Position numbers and translations under genes: made by a program. The notes below the pieces were generated by a model that worked only from the letters and a program-made list of their open reading frames with translations, made no database searches and was not told where the DNA came from. A stretch of DNA of 64,000 nt from Parvibacter caecicola (GTDB lineage Bacteria > Actinomycetota > Coriobacteriia > Coriobacteriales > Eggerthellaceae). The DNA is taken from assembly GCF_003725335.1 (NCBI RefSeq), contig NZ_QIBY01000001.1, positions 1 to 64,000 on the forward strand, read 5' to 3'. Positions within the stretch are counted from its first letter, which is position 1. Every line of letters starts with the position of its first letter. Of the stretch, positions 38,483-47,199 are shown piece by piece.

Positions 38483-38644
38483 CGGGTCACCCGATGGCTC
38501 TTCGCGGGGAGGGCGGTCGGGCACAGCCGCATTCGCTCAGACAGTCCTGCTTTGGCGAAAGCGCCACTGGCGCTTTCGCGTCGTGCGGAACTCGCTCGGT
38601 GCGGCCGCGCCCGACCGCCTGCCGCTTCTTTGGCGGGTGACCCG
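38483..38644. repeat. nested palindromic element, copy 2
   Basis: Three inverted repeats are nested: CGGGTCACCC (38483-38492) with its complement (38635-38644), GGCGGTCGGGC (38512-38522) with its complement (38609-38619), and GCGAAAGCGCC, loop ACT, complement (38555-38579). The middle part is an inverted copy of 35055-35165. The inner stem differs from copy 1 on both strands in a way that keeps pairing. Confidence 0.85.
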
Positions 38645-38811
38645 TTTGTCACCGCAGGGTTTTTCTCGCTCGCTTTGCTGGACCTAAGGAATTTCGCTAT
38701 TCTGGTTTGGTGGTTGGCTCGCTCGGTGCGACCGCGCCCGACCGCGTGTCGCGTTTTGGCGGGTGAGCTGGGTGGATTGCCGGTTTTTCGGTTTCTAAGG
38801 ACTGGAGGAAT
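38645..38811. other. remainder of the lepA-dusB gap
   Basis: Besides the palindromic copies, this stretch has short T-rich runs (GGGTTTTTC near 38655) and no gene. GGACTGGAGGA just before 38812 is the dusB ribosome site. Confidence 0.4.
38717..38767. repeat. nested palindromic element, partial copy 3
   Basis: This block repeats the right end of copy 2 (38589-38640): GCTCGCTCGGTGCG, then CGCGCCCGACCGC, then TTTTGGCGGGTGAG, with a few changes and one gap. The left half and the inner hairpin are missing, so it is a truncated copy. Confidence 0.7.
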
Positions 38812-39819
38812 ATGTCCTTTCTCGGATACGACGTTATTCTTGCCCCTATGGCGGGGGTGACCGATGTGGCCCTGCGGGCCCTTTGCCGCGAGCAGGGGGC
38901 CGATATATGCTTCACGGAAATGGTGTCCGCCAAAGGGCTTTCCTTCGCCAATGAAAAGACGCGGCACCTCTTGGCTCTGGCGCCGGGGGAGGACAAGGTA
39001 GCGGTGCAGCTGTTTGGCCACGAGCCGGAGGTGATGGCCTCCCAGGCGGCGTGGATAGAACAGGAGATGGGGGAGAGCCTGGCCTACTTGGACATCAACA
39101 TGGGTTGTCCGGCCCGCAAGATCGTTTCCAAGGGAGACGGCAGCGCCCTCATGAAAACGCCGGATTTAGCGGCGGCCATCGTGGGCGCGGTGAAGGGTGC
39201 CGTGCAGCACCCGGTAACGGTGAAGTTCCGTCGCGGCTGGGGGCCCGACGAGGAGACGGCCCCCCAATTCGCGCGGCAGATGGAGGCAGCCGGCGCCGAC
39301 GGCGTTACGGTGCACGGGCGCTTCGCGCTGCAGATGTACCACGGCAGCGCCGATTGGGACTGCATCCGCCGGGTGAAGGAGGCTGTGCAAGTGCCCGTAT
39401 GCGGCAACGGCGATGTGAGAAGCGGTGCCGATGCGGTGGCCATGCGGCAGCGCACCGGCTGTGACGCTATGATGATAGCCCGCGGCGCGGAAGGGAACCC
39501 GTGGGTATTCTCCCAGGTGAAGGCCTCATTGGCGGGGAATCCCCAGCCAGCGCCCCCTACAGTGGTGGAGCGCATCGCCATGGCGCGGCGCCATGCCCAG
39601 CTGCTGCAGCAGCGGGAAGGGCGCAACATCGTGCGCATGCGTAAGCACGCCATGTGGTACGTGGCGGGGCTTCCCGGGGCCGCCAACGCCCGCGGCCGCC
39701 TGAACTATTGCTCTTCGCTTGAGGACTTCGATGCCGTTTTCGATGAGCTTCTGGAGGAAGCGCGCCTGCATGGGGCATACGGACAGCCCGATGCTTGCGC
39801 TGCCATGGGGAAGAGGTAG
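38812..39819 (+). CDS. dusB: tRNA-dihydrouridine synthase (DusB type)
   Basis: This 335-residue FMN TIM-barrel enzyme reduces uridines in tRNA D-loops. LAPMAGVTD at the N-terminus and the catalytic C99 in NMGCPARKI are diagnostic, and VHGRFALQMY corresponds to the THGRTREQ-like FMN/tRNA region. A promoter for the next gene overlaps its last codons. It is not closely spaced with lepA. Confidence 0.93.
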   Translation: MSFLGYDVILAPMAGVTDVALRALCREQGADICFTEMVSAKGLSFANEKTRHLLALAPGEDKVAVQLFGHEPEVMASQAAWIEQEMGESLAYLDINMGCPARKIVSKGDGSALMKTPDLAAAIVGAVKGAVQHPVTVKFRRGWGPDEETAPQFARQMEAAGADGVTVHGRFALQMYHGSADWDCIRRVKEAVQVPVCGNGDVRSGADAVAMRQRTGCDAMMIARGAEGNPWVFSQVKASLAGNPQPAPPTVVERIAMARRHAQLLQQREGRNIVRMRKHAMWYVAGLPGAANARGRLNYCSSLEDFDAVFDELLEEARLHGAYGQPDACAAMGKR

Positions 39820-39822
39820 AAT
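39795..39822 (+). promoter_or_regulatory. promoter of hemW inside the end of dusB
   Basis: TTGCGC (39795-39800) and TAGAAT (39817-39822) are 16 bases apart, the latter overlapping the dusB stop codon. Transcription would start near 39829, placing the 21-bp palindrome (39890) in the leader of hemW. Confidence 0.55.
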
Positions 39823-39889
39823 CTCTTCCTTGCATTTCCACCGTAGCAAACTTGGTTTGCGCGAATGGGCGCGCAGCTGGTTCTCGTAG

Positions 39890-39910
39890 GGCAGAGATTC
39901 TATCTCTGCC
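39890..39910. repeat. 21-bp palindromic repeat, copy 2
   Basis: The palindrome (stem GGCAGAGAT, loop TCT) and its flanks TCGTAG and T are identical to those at 10111 and 43639. It lies 25 bases before the hemW ATG, probably within its leader. Confidence 0.85.
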
Positions 39911-39935
39911 TGGCTCTCGACTGGGAAGGAGCCCC

Positions 39936-41048
39936 ATGCCCCACGACCCTTACAAGGCCCTCTACATCCATATCCCCTTCTGCGTGAAGCGCTGCGGCTA
40001 CTGCGATTTCTGCACCAGTGCCGTTGCCCGGGACGCCCCGGAAATGGACGATTACGTGGAGGACTTGGTGATGCAAATTTGCCGTAAGTCGAAAGAAGGG
40101 GAGCTGGGGGCGCTGAAGACGGTTTACATCGGCGGCGGAACCCCGTCCCACTTAGGCCTCTCCCGGCTCTCCAGCCTGCTGTACGCCCTTGCCCTCTCGA
40201 TGCACCTCACGCCGGAAGTGGAGTGCACCATGGAAGCCAACCCCGAGAGCCTCACCGAGCGCATGGTGAACGACATCTGGGCCATGGGGGTGAACCGGCT
40301 TTCCCTGGGCGTGCAGTCCTTCGACGACGATGTGCTGGCCATCCTTGGGCGCGCCCATACGGCCCAAGAAGCCATCGATGCCGTCAAGATGGCGAAGGGG
40401 CGCTTCGAGAACGTGTCGGTGGATCTTATGGCAGGCATCCCCGGGCAGAGCGCCGAGAGCTTCATCCGCTCGGTTGAAACCGCCATTGAGCTGGGGGTCA
40501 AGCACGTGAGCGTGTATCCGCTGGCCATCGAGCCGGGCACCCCGTTTGACCGCGCTATCATGCGGGGGCAGATGGAAGAGCCGGACGAAGACGTTGAAGC
40601 GGACATGATGGAGGCGGCCAGGCGCATCTTGCAAAGCGCCGGGTTCCACCGCTACGAGGTGGCCAACTACGCGCTTCCCGGTTTTGAGTCGCGCCACAAC
40701 AGTGCTTATTGGAGCGGCGTGCCCTACCTGGGGCTGGGCCGCAGCGCCACCACCATGACCCAGAACCGCGAGCGGCGCATGCGGGTGTGCGATGGCCAGG
40801 TGGTCGACGACCTGAATCCGGCCCAGATGCGGGCGGAGGACCTGATGCTGGCCATGCGGATGGCGCAGGGGGTGTCCTGTGGGCAATTGCAGGAGGCGGC
40901 GGAGCTGTTGCCGCAGGTGCCGCAGGTGTTCCAGCAGTTGCAAGAGCTGGGGCTGGTGGCGTGCGAAGAAGGGCGCTTCCGGCCCACCGAGCGGGGCTGG
41001 CTGTGTGGCAACGAGCTGTACGGCCGCATTCTCGACCTGGCGCCGTAG
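39936..41048 (+). CDS. hemW: HemW-type radical SAM protein (haem chaperone / CPDH-like)
   Basis: This 370-residue radical SAM protein has the HemN-like cluster motif C16-x3-C20-x2-C23 in FCVKRCGYCDFC, and GGGTPSHLG as the SAM-binding GGTP motif. HemW proteins bind haem and lack coproporphyrinogen oxidase activity; older annotations call them HemN. GGGAAGGAG precedes the ATG. A longer frame upstream would read through the 21-bp palindrome and is rejected. Synteny hemW-hrcA-dnaJ is common in Gram-positive bacteria. Confidence 0.9.
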   Translation: MPHDPYKALYIHIPFCVKRCGYCDFCTSAVARDAPEMDDYVEDLVMQICRKSKEGELGALKTVYIGGGTPSHLGLSRLSSLLYALALSMHLTPEVECTMEANPESLTERMVNDIWAMGVNRLSLGVQSFDDDVLAILGRAHTAQEAIDAVKMAKGRFENVSVDLMAGIPGQSAESFIRSVETAIELGVKHVSVYPLAIEPGTPFDRAIMRGQMEEPDEDVEADMMEAARRILQSAGFHRYEVANYALPGFESRHNSAYWSGVPYLGLGRSATTMTQNRERRMRVCDGQVVDDLNPAQMRAEDLMLAMRMAQGVSCGQLQEAAELLPQVPQVFQQLQELGLVACEEGRFRPTERGWLCGNELYGRILDLAP

Positions 41049-41087
41049 GGTTTCGCTGAGCGGATTGGGTGGAGTATTTCCAAAGCA

Positions 41088-41114
41088 TTAGCACTCTTGG
41101 CCTAAGGCTGCTAA
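41088..41114 (+). promoter_or_regulatory. CIRCE operator upstream of hrcA
   Basis: TTAGCACTC (41088-41096), a nine-base spacer and GGCTGCTAA (41106-41114) match the CIRCE consensus TTAGCACTC-N9-GAGTGCTAA at 16 of 18 positions. A TAAAAT -10 box (41112-41117) overlaps the right arm, so HrcA binding would block its own promoter. It lies 72 bases before the hrcA start. Confidence 0.88.
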
Positions 41115-41185
41115 AATCACCTTCCAGAGAGGCGGCCCGGGCGGGCCGCGTTCATGCAGGCTTTTCGGAAGGCAAGGTGTTTCCC

Positions 41186-42196
41186 ATGCTGTCAGACAGG
41201 CGCCAGCGAGTGCTGTGCGCGCTCATCGAGGAGTACATCCGCCATGCCATGCCCGTGGGCTCGCGCACCCTTACGGAACGTTATTCGCTGGGAGTGAGCC
41301 CTGCTACCGTGCGCAACGATTTGTCGGCGCTCGAAGAGGGTGGTTTCATTTTCCAGCCCCATACCTCCGCCGGCCGCGTTCCCACGGACTTCGGCTATCG
41401 CGCCTTTGTGGATGACTTGCTGGAGAACGATCTGCTGCAGGAGGAGAATCCGTATCCGGAGGTGGTGAGCCAGCTGCGCCAGAGGGCGCAGGAGCTGGAC
41501 GAGCTGATGGAGCAGACCTCCGAGGCCCTAATGCGCCTCACCAACTGCCTGTCCATTGTGGTGGCACCTTCGCTGCTTTCCGCCCGCATTCGCCAGATAT
41601 CCCTCATCTCCCTAAGTCCGCGCCGCGTTTTGCTGGTGGTGGTGAGCCAGGACGGCGAAGTGCTCAATCGCCAAATCGGCTTCGAGGAAGACGTGGATGC
41701 CCAGGATTTGGCCAAGGTGCAGAACCTCATGAACATGACGTTTTCGGGCAAGACCATCGACGACATGGGAACCGGGGCGCAGGAGGACATGTTCGCCTCG
41801 GTGCACAACCCCTTGTTTCAGGTGCTGCTGGAAGAGCTCATCGTTTGCGTTCGGGAATCCGACGATGGCCGGTCGCGGCGCACGGGGCTCTCTTCGCTCA
41901 TGGCCATGCCGGAGTTCAGCAGCTCGTCTTCGCTTATGCCCCTCATGCGGCTGATGGAGCACGAGGACGTGCTGTGGTCGGCGTTGGACGGGGCCGAGGG
42001 GGAGGACGACCAATGCCTGGTGCGCATTGGCACGGAGAACCCCGTTCCCGAATTGTCAGACGTATCGGTGGTGGCCGGCCGCTACGGCCGCGGCGAATCG
42101 GCCGGCATCGTGGCGGTGATAGGCCCCACCCGTATGGACTACGGTTCGGTCATTCGCGCCGTTCGCGCCGCTCAGCAGGCGCTTGCGGACGGATAG
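41186..42196 (+). CDS. hrcA: heat-inducible transcription repressor HrcA
   Basis: This 336-residue repressor opens MLSDRRQRVLCALIEEYI with a winged helix (SPATVRNDLSALEEGGFI, HTSAGRVPTDFGYRAFVD) and ends in the HrcA dimerisation/GAF-like domain (IGPTRMDYGSVIRAV). It represses chaperone genes through CIRCE, and GroE restores its activity after heat shock. The ATG at 41186 follows GGAAGGCAAGG. dnaJ follows, with its own -10 box in between. Confidence 0.95.
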   Translation: MLSDRRQRVLCALIEEYIRHAMPVGSRTLTERYSLGVSPATVRNDLSALEEGGFIFQPHTSAGRVPTDFGYRAFVDDLLENDLLQEENPYPEVVSQLRQRAQELDELMEQTSEALMRLTNCLSIVVAPSLLSARIRQISLISLSPRRVLLVVVSQDGEVLNRQIGFEEDVDAQDLAKVQNLMNMTFSGKTIDDMGTGAQEDMFASVHNPLFQVLLEELIVCVRESDDGRSRRTGLSSLMAMPEFSSSSSLMPLMRLMEHEDVLWSALDGAEGEDDQCLVRIGTENPVPELSDVSVVAGRYGRGESAGIVAVIGPTRMDYGSVIRAVRAAQQALADG

Positions 42197-42213
42197 GGGC
42201 CGAAAGCTATAAT
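42183..42213 (+). promoter_or_regulatory. possible internal promoter of dnaJ
   Basis: TTGCGG (42183-42188, in the last hrcA codons) and a consensus TATAAT (42208-42213) are 19 bases apart, 54 bases before the dnaJ ATG. No CIRCE is seen here, so dnaJ could also be transcribed outside HrcA control. Confidence 0.45.
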
Positions 42214-42266
42214 TGTCGGTCGGTCAAAGATAAGCGCAACAGCGACGAGAGAAGGTTTTAAGCCCC

Positions 42267-43415
42267 ATGGCTAAAGATTTGTACGAAGTACTCGGCGTGG
42301 ACAGGAACGCGTCGGAAGCGGACATCAAGAAGGCGTTTCGCCACAAGGCGCGCGAGCTGCACCCCGATGTGAACAAGGCTCCCGATGCGGAAGACCAGTT
42401 CAAAGAGCTGAACGAGGCCTACGATGTGCTGTCCGATGCCCAAAAGCGGGCCCAGTACGACCGCTTCGGCACCATTCCCGGAGCCGCTTCGGGCCCCGGT
42501 GCTGGCGGCTACGGCGGCGGCTACGTGGATTTCGAAGACCTGTTCGGCGGCGGTTTCGGCGGCATGGGCGACATCTTCTCCACCTTCTTCGGCGGCGCGG
42601 GGACCCAAGGGCGCCAGGTGCGCAAGAATGGTCGCGACATGAGCATCGGCCTGCGCATCACTTTGGAAGAAGCGGCTTCCGGCATCACCAAGGAAGTGGT
42701 GTACGACCGCCTGGCCCCGTGCCCCGACTGCGATGGCACTGGTTTGGGCGAAGACGGCAAGGAGGTTACGTGCAGCCGCTGCAACGGTCAGGGACGCATC
42801 GTCACGGTGCAGCACACCTTCTTGGGCGATATGCAATCGGCGTCCACCTGCCCCGAGTGCGGCGGCACCGGCACCACCATCGAGAACCCGTGCCCCGAGT
42901 GCAACGGGCAAGGCCGCGTTCCCGATCGCACCAAGCTTTCCGTGGACGTGCCCCAAGGGGTGCGTGACGGCCAGAAGATGCGCTTTTCCGGTTACGGCGA
43001 GGCGGGCATCCAGGGGGCGCCGGCCGGTGATCTGCTGGTCACCTTCCGGGTGCTGCCCCATGAGTTCTTCGAGCGGGACGGCGACGATCTGCACGCTCGG
43101 GTGACCATTGCCATGGTGCAGGCGGCGCTGGGGGCCGAAATCGAAGTGGACGGCATCCTGGAGGGCGAGACGGTGACGGTGCGCATCCCCGAGGGTTGCC
43201 AGCCCGGTCAAGTGGTGCGGGTGAAAGGCTGCGGCATGCCCCGCTTCAAGAGCGCTAGCAGTCGCGGGGATTTGTACGTGCACGTGAGCGTCCAGATTCC
43301 GAAGAAGCTGAACAAGAAGGAACGGGAGATTTTGGAAAAGTTCGCTCGGGAAACCGGCGACGAGGTGAGCGAAGGCCGCACCGCCTTCGAAAAGCTGCGG
43401 GACATCTTTAACTAG
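42267..43415 (+). CDS. dnaJ: chaperone DnaJ (type A)
   Basis: This 382-residue Hsp40 has a J domain with HPD (32-34), a Gly/Phe-rich segment (about 75-120), a zinc domain with four CxxCxGxG-type repeats ([32 protein letters not shown]) and the C-terminal client-binding domains. It stimulates DnaK; dnaK and grpE are not in the window. A composite repeat element begins six bases after the stop. Confidence 0.96.
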   Translation: MAKDLYEVLGVDRNASEADIKKAFRHKARELHPDVNKAPDAEDQFKELNEAYDVLSDAQKRAQYDRFGTIPGAASGPGAGGYGGGYVDFEDLFGGGFGGMGDIFSTFFGGAGTQGRQVRKNGRDMSIGLRITLEEAASGITKEVVYDRLAPCPDCDGTGLGEDGKEVTCSRCNGQGRIVTVQHTFLGDMQSASTCPECGGTGTTIENPCPECNGQGRVPDRTKLSVDVPQGVRDGQKMRFSGYGEAGIQGAPAGDLLVTFRVLPHEFFERDGDDLHARVTIAMVQAALGAEIEVDGILEGETVTVRIPEGCQPGQVVRVKGCGMPRFKSASSRGDLYVHVSVQIPKKLNKKEREILEKFARETGDEVSEGRTAFEKLRDIFN

Positions 43416-43420
43416 GCTTG

Positions 43421-43448
43421 GTTCCGCCGTCCTGGCGGACAGCGGAAC
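43421..43448. repeat. post-stop hairpin, GTTCCG family, copy C
   Basis: GTTCCGCCGTCC (43421-43432) pairs with GGACAGCGGAAC (43437-43448) with one mismatch, just after the dnaJ stop. It is the left part of a composite element shared with 9879-10025. Confidence 0.7.
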
Positions 43449-43457
43449 TGCTCGTCC

Positions 43458-43568
43458 GCCGAGGCTCGCCCCTGTCGCCCCATCTTGACGCTCAGGCCTT
43501 TCCCTCGCGCACCAAAGTGCGCTCGGCCGGCCTTCGGGCCAATTTGGGGCACCTGGGAAACCCTCGGC
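43458..43568. repeat. large interrupted stem-loop, composite element copy C
   Basis: GCCGAGG (43458-43464) pairs with CCTCGGC (43562-43568), and GCCCCA (43477-43482) with TGGGGC (43545-43550), enclosing a GGCC-TTCG-GGCC hairpin followed by AATT. Relative to copy B the first stem has a T-A to C-G exchange on both arms, and the other stems differ in sequence but still pair. Shared unpaired segments include CTTTCCCTC and AAACCCTC. Confidence 0.7.
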
Positions 43569-43638
43569 TGCTGGTGTGGACCCGTGGTGTGCGGCGGCAG
43601 GATGGATGGACATGGCGGCGTTTAATTGGATTTCGTAG

Positions 43639-43659
43639 GGCAGAGATTCTATCTCTGCC
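43639..43659. repeat. 21-bp palindromic repeat, copy 3
   Basis: This copy is identical to those at 10111 and 39890, including the TCGTAG and T flanks. It lies 53 bases before the rsmE start and 70 bases after the composite element, the same order as at 9879-10131. Confidence 0.85.
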
Positions 43660-43712
43660 TGATTTGCGGCATGATGTGGTTTCTTGCGGTCGTTGCGGTT
43701 AAGGGGGTTGCG

Positions 43713-44615
43713 GTGTCGCTTCCGCGGTTTTTCTTGGAGCAGCAGGTGGTTGCCGCTGAAGAGGATGCGGTGTTTCCGTTGCGGCTTGCCGCGGATGACG
43801 CCCGCCACGCGCGGGTGCTGCGGCTGGCGCCCGACGAGCACATTGCGGTGGTGGACGCCGACAGCGATTATTTCGAGTGCGAGATAGTTTCCTTCGATGA
43901 TGCGCTGCCCCTGGTGCGCATAGCCCGTCATTTGGAAGCTCCCGAGGAGGGCCCCCTGGTGATGCTCTGCCAAGGGCTTGCCAAGGGCGACAAGATGGAC
44001 GATGTGGTGCGCCACGCCACGGAGGTGGGGGTGAGCGCTTTCGTGCCTTTGGCATGCGAACGCTCGGTGATGAAGCTGGACGCCAAGAAGGCGGCATCCC
44101 GAACCGAGCGCTGGCGCTCCATTGCCAAGAGCGCGGCCATGCAGGCGGGGCGCCATCGGGTGCCCGAGGTGGCGACGCCGGCCACGGTGACCGAGTGCGC
44201 TGCCATGTTGGCGGGCGCCACGGCGGTGCTGGTGTGCTGGGAAGAAGCGCCTTCCACCTGCCGGCTTGCCGATGCCGTGCACGATGCGCTGGCGCAAACT
44301 CGCACTCCTGCCGCTGACGCCCGCATCGCGGTGGTGGTGGGGCCGGAAGGGGGGCTGACCCAGAAGGAAGTGGACCGGTTGCTGGCGGCCAACCCTCATG
44401 CGTCTTTGGTGACATTGGGTCCTTCCATCCTGCGCACCGAAACTGCCGGCGTAGTGGCCCCGGCCCTGGTGATCTATGAACTGGGCGGTTTGGGGAACGG
44501 GCCTGTCGCGGTGGAAGAAGATGTGCAGCTTGCTCCCGTGCCCGTGGCGGAGCCGCCGCTGGCGGCCCAGGGGTTCGCGGCCATGTTCGCCGCTCCGGGA
44601 GACTGCGATGACTGA
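43713..44615 (+). CDS. rsmE: 16S rRNA m3U1498 methyltransferase
   Basis: This 300-residue SPOUT methyltransferase has an N-terminal PUA-like domain (PRFFLEQ, DDARHARVLRLAPDEHI) and a knotted C-terminal domain with VVVGPEGGLTQKEVD and LGPSILRTETA. The GTG at 43713 has AAGGGGG upstream and gives the family start VSLPRFF. Earlier starts would translate the palindrome region. The C-terminus carries about 40 residues beyond the knot (NGPVAVEEDVQLAPV onward). It overlaps mtaB by eight bases. Confidence 0.92.
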   Translation: MSLPRFFLEQQVVAAEEDAVFPLRLAADDARHARVLRLAPDEHIAVVDADSDYFECEIVSFDDALPLVRIARHLEAPEEGPLVMLCQGLAKGDKMDDVVRHATEVGVSAFVPLACERSVMKLDAKKAASRTERWRSIAKSAAMQAGRHRVPEVATPATVTECAAMLAGATAVLVCWEEAPSTCRLADAVHDALAQTRTPAADARIAVVVGPEGGLTQKEVDRLLAANPHASLVTLGPSILRTETAGVVAPALVIYELGGLGNGPVAVEEDVQLAPVPVAEPPLAAQGFAAMFAAPGDCDD

Positions 44616-45894
44616 GGCCGCCATCGATGTGCCGGGTTTGACCGGCACCACTTACGCCCTGGTTAACCTCGGGTGCAAGGTGAACCGGGTTGAATCAGAC
44701 GGTTTCGAGCGTCTGCTGCAGCGGACTGGCTTTCGTCCCGTCGAAGACGGTGTGCCGGCCTCATTGGTGGTGGTGAACACCTGCACGGTTACCGGAGAGG
44801 CGGAGAAGAAGACGCGCAAGGCAGTGCGCCAGGCGCTGCGCAGCCATCCGGGGGCGCTGGTGATGGTAACCGGTTGCGCCGCTGCCATCTCCCCTGAAGT
44901 GTTCTCCCTGATGGACGGTCGGGTGCAGGTGGTGCCGAAAGCGGAAGCGGATTTGTTTTTGGGAAAGCTGTCCGCCGTTTCGGGCCATAAAGCTGCTTCG
45001 GCCGTTGCCCCTGCAGAGGGGCTGGCCGGGGCTTTCGACGGCCCTGCCGAGTTGTCCCGCACCCGCCGCGGCGTGAAAGTGCAGGACGGCTGCAACAACG
45101 CGTGCACTTATTGCATCGTGCACGTGGCCCGGGGCAAGGCCACCAGCCGCCCGGCCGATGAGGTGCTTCGCGATTCGCTGGCGTTGGCGGAAGGGGGCGC
45201 CGGGGAAGTGGTGCTTTCCGGCATCAACCTGGGGTCCTACGATTGGGAAGGCATGAAGCTTGCAGACCTGCTGTTGCGGCTCCTGGCCGCCACTGAGGGG
45301 CAATCGGTGCGTTTCCGCATCTCTTCCATCGAGCCCATGGACGTTGACGATGCCCTTGTCGAGCTTTTGGCCAATTCCGATGGCCGGGTGTGCCGCCATT
45401 TGCATCTGCCCTTGCAATCCGGCAGCAGCAAGGTACTTGGCGAAATGGAGCGCCCTTATTGCGCCGATGAATTCCTGCACCTGGTGGAACGGCTCTACCG
45501 GGCGTGCCCGACGCTTTCCCTGTCAACCGACATCATCGCTGGGTTTCCAGGGGAGACGGAGGCCGAGTTCCAGGAAACGCTGGAGATGGCTCGCGCCTGC
45601 CGCTTCTCGAAGATTCATGCGTTTCCCTATTCGCAACGGGAGGGCACGCCGGCCGCCGTCCGAGCCGACCAGGTGGCCCCAGAGGTGAAGACCGCCCGCG
45701 CCCGGCAATTGCGCCAGTTGGCCGCCCAGCTGCGGCGCGAGGACTTCGCCCGCCGCATCGGCACCGAGGAGTTGGCCGTTGTGGAAGAGCCCGGCCGCGC
45801 CTGCACCGAAAGCTACTACGAAATAGCAGTTCCCCAAGGCCTCAACCCCGGGGAACTGGCAAAAACAACAATCCCAGCAACCTTCCTGGCCTAG
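44608..45894 (+). CDS. mtaB: tRNA t6A37 methylthiotransferase (MtaB-like)
   Basis: This 428-residue radical SAM enzyme adds a methylthio group to t6A37 of tRNA. The N-terminal UPF0004 domain (ALVNLGCKVNRVESD, NTCTVTGEAEKK) supplies three cysteines for one cluster. C162-x3-C166-x2-C169 (CNNACTYC) binds the radical SAM cluster, and a TRAM-like tail ends the protein. NLGCKVNxxES and CNNxCTYC point to MtaB over MiaB or RimO. Translation is probably coupled to rsmE. This pair directly follows dnaJ in many genomes. Confidence 0.92.
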   Translation: MTEAAIDVPGLTGTTYALVNLGCKVNRVESDGFERLLQRTGFRPVEDGVPASLVVVNTCTVTGEAEKKTRKAVRQALRSHPGALVMVTGCAAAISPEVFSLMDGRVQVVPKAEADLFLGKLSAVSGHKAASAVAPAEGLAGAFDGPAELSRTRRGVKVQDGCNNACTYCIVHVARGKATSRPADEVLRDSLALAEGGAGEVVLSGINLGSYDWEGMKLADLLLRLLAATEGQSVRFRISSIEPMDVDDALVELLANSDGRVCRHLHLPLQSGSSKVLGEMERPYCADEFLHLVERLYRACPTLSLSTDIIAGFPGETEAEFQETLEMARACRFSKIHAFPYSQREGTPAAVRADQVAPEVKTARARQLRQLAAQLRREDFARRIGTEELAVVEEPGRACTESYYEIAVPQGLNPGELAKTTIPATFLA

Positions 45895-45913
45895 TCAGCC
45901 TGCCGCCCTAGGG

Positions 45914-45939
45914 GAATGCCTCCATGGGTGGAGGCATTC
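45914..45939. terminator. bidirectional terminator-like hairpin between mtaB and telA
   Basis: GAATGCCTCCA (45914-45924) and its exact complement (45929-45939) form an 11-bp stem with a TGGG loop between two convergent genes. T residues on either side are few, so it is called terminator-like. Confidence 0.7.
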
Positions 45940-46006
45940 TTCGCGTTCTGTCTCATTCGCAGCAAATGTGGGAGGTTGTGTTCACGTAGCCTGAAAGCAT
46001 CAAAGC

Positions 46007-47161
46007 TTAAGCGTTCACCTGCAGCAGTTTTTGCTTCAGTTCGGCTTCCATCTGCCGCAGCTGCACTTCGGCTTCGGCGCGTTTGGCGCGGCCGTCCTCC
46101 TGGATCTTCATCACTTCGTCGAAGGTCTGAATCAGGTTCTCGTTGGTGGCCTTCAAGGTTTCGATATCCACCACGCCCCGTTCGCTCTCGCGGGCCACTT
46201 CGATAGTGGACTGCTTCAGCTTCTCGGCGTTTTTCTTCAGAAGCTCGTTGGTCATGTCGGTCACAGCGGTTTGGGCCTTCAGAGCCGCTTCGTTGTTGGC
46301 CATGCCCAGCGCCAGCACCATTTGGCTTTTCCACAGCGGGATGGTGTTCACAAGCGTGGTCTGGATCTTCTCAATCATAAGCATCTCGTTGCTCTGCACC
46401 AGGCGAATCTGGGGTGCCATCTGCATGGCCACGGTGCGGGTGAGGTCCAAATCAGCCAGCTTCTTCTCGAAGCGATTGCAGGAGGCCTCCAGCTTCTGCA
46501 CCGCCTCCGCATCCTCGGTGCGGCCGCTTTCCTTCGCCTTGGCCAGCAGTTCCTTCAAATCGGTGTTGCGCACTTCCTCAAGCCGCTTGCGGCCCGCCAG
46601 CAGGTACATGGTCAGCTCTTTGAAGTAGGCGAGGTTCAAATCATAGAGCTGGTCCAGCATCGCGGCGTCTTTCAGCAGCGTAACCTGATGGCCTTCCAGC
46701 GCCTTCACGATTTTGTCCACATTGGCCTCGGCCTTGTCGTAGCGGGCCTTCAGGGCGGTGAGGTTGTTGGCCTGCTTCTTGAAGAAGCCGAAGATGCCCT
46801 TCTCCTCCTCAAGGTCGAAGCTCTTGAGCTCGGTCACTACGCCGGCGATCAAGTCGCCCGCTTCCCCCAAATCCTGGGTGCGCACCTTCTCAAGGGCGGT
46901 TTCCGAGAAGCCGGCCATCTTCTGCTGCGCGCCGGCGCCGTATTGCAGGATCTGGGTGGTGTTGGACACGTCGATCTGCTGGGAGAAGGCGTCCACCTGG
47001 GCACGCTCTTCGGCGGACAGGGAGTCCTCCAGGGCGGGGGCCGCCAGCTCTTGCGGCTCCAGCACCACTGCCTCCACCGTGGCGGCGGCAGGCGGGGTGG
47101 AGGTGAGCTCCAGAGTAAGGGTGGGGGCGGGGATGGTGCTCACTTTCGTTTCGTCAGCCAT
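46007..47161 (-). CDS. TelA-family protein (toxic anion resistance / YaaN type)
   Basis: This 384-residue cytoplasmic, mostly helical coiled-coil protein matches the TelA/YaaN/KlaA family. It has an IDVSNTTQILQYGAGAQQKMAGFSE core start, IFGFFKKQANNLTALKARYDKAEANVDKI, and a C-terminal LKATNENLIQTFDEVMKIQEDGRAKRAEAE. Members are linked to tellurite resistance and cell-envelope stress, with unknown mechanism. It follows the XpaC-like gene by 38 bases, the same pair as xpaC-yaaN in Bacillus. The first 50 residues are a Pro/Ala/Thr-rich leader. Confidence 0.88.
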   Translation of the reverse strand: MADETKVSTIPAPTLTLELTSTPPAAATVEAVVLEPQELAAPALEDSLSAEERAQVDAFSQQIDVSNTTQILQYGAGAQQKMAGFSETALEKVRTQDLGEAGDLIAGVVTELKSFDLEEEKGIFGFFKKQANNLTALKARYDKAEANVDKIVKALEGHQVTLLKDAAMLDQLYDLNLAYFKELTMYLLAGRKRLEEVRNTDLKELLAKAKESGRTEDAEAVQKLEASCNRFEKKLADLDLTRTVAMQMAPQIRLVQSNEMLMIEKIQTTLVNTIPLWKSQMVLALGMANNEAALKAQTAVTDMTNELLKKNAEKLKQSTIEVARESERGVVDIETLKATNENLIQTFDEVMKIQEDGRAKRAEAEVQLRQMEAELKQKLLQVNA

Positions 47162-47199
47162 AGGGATTCCTTTCTATGAGGCCGATGGGTGGTGCTCTT

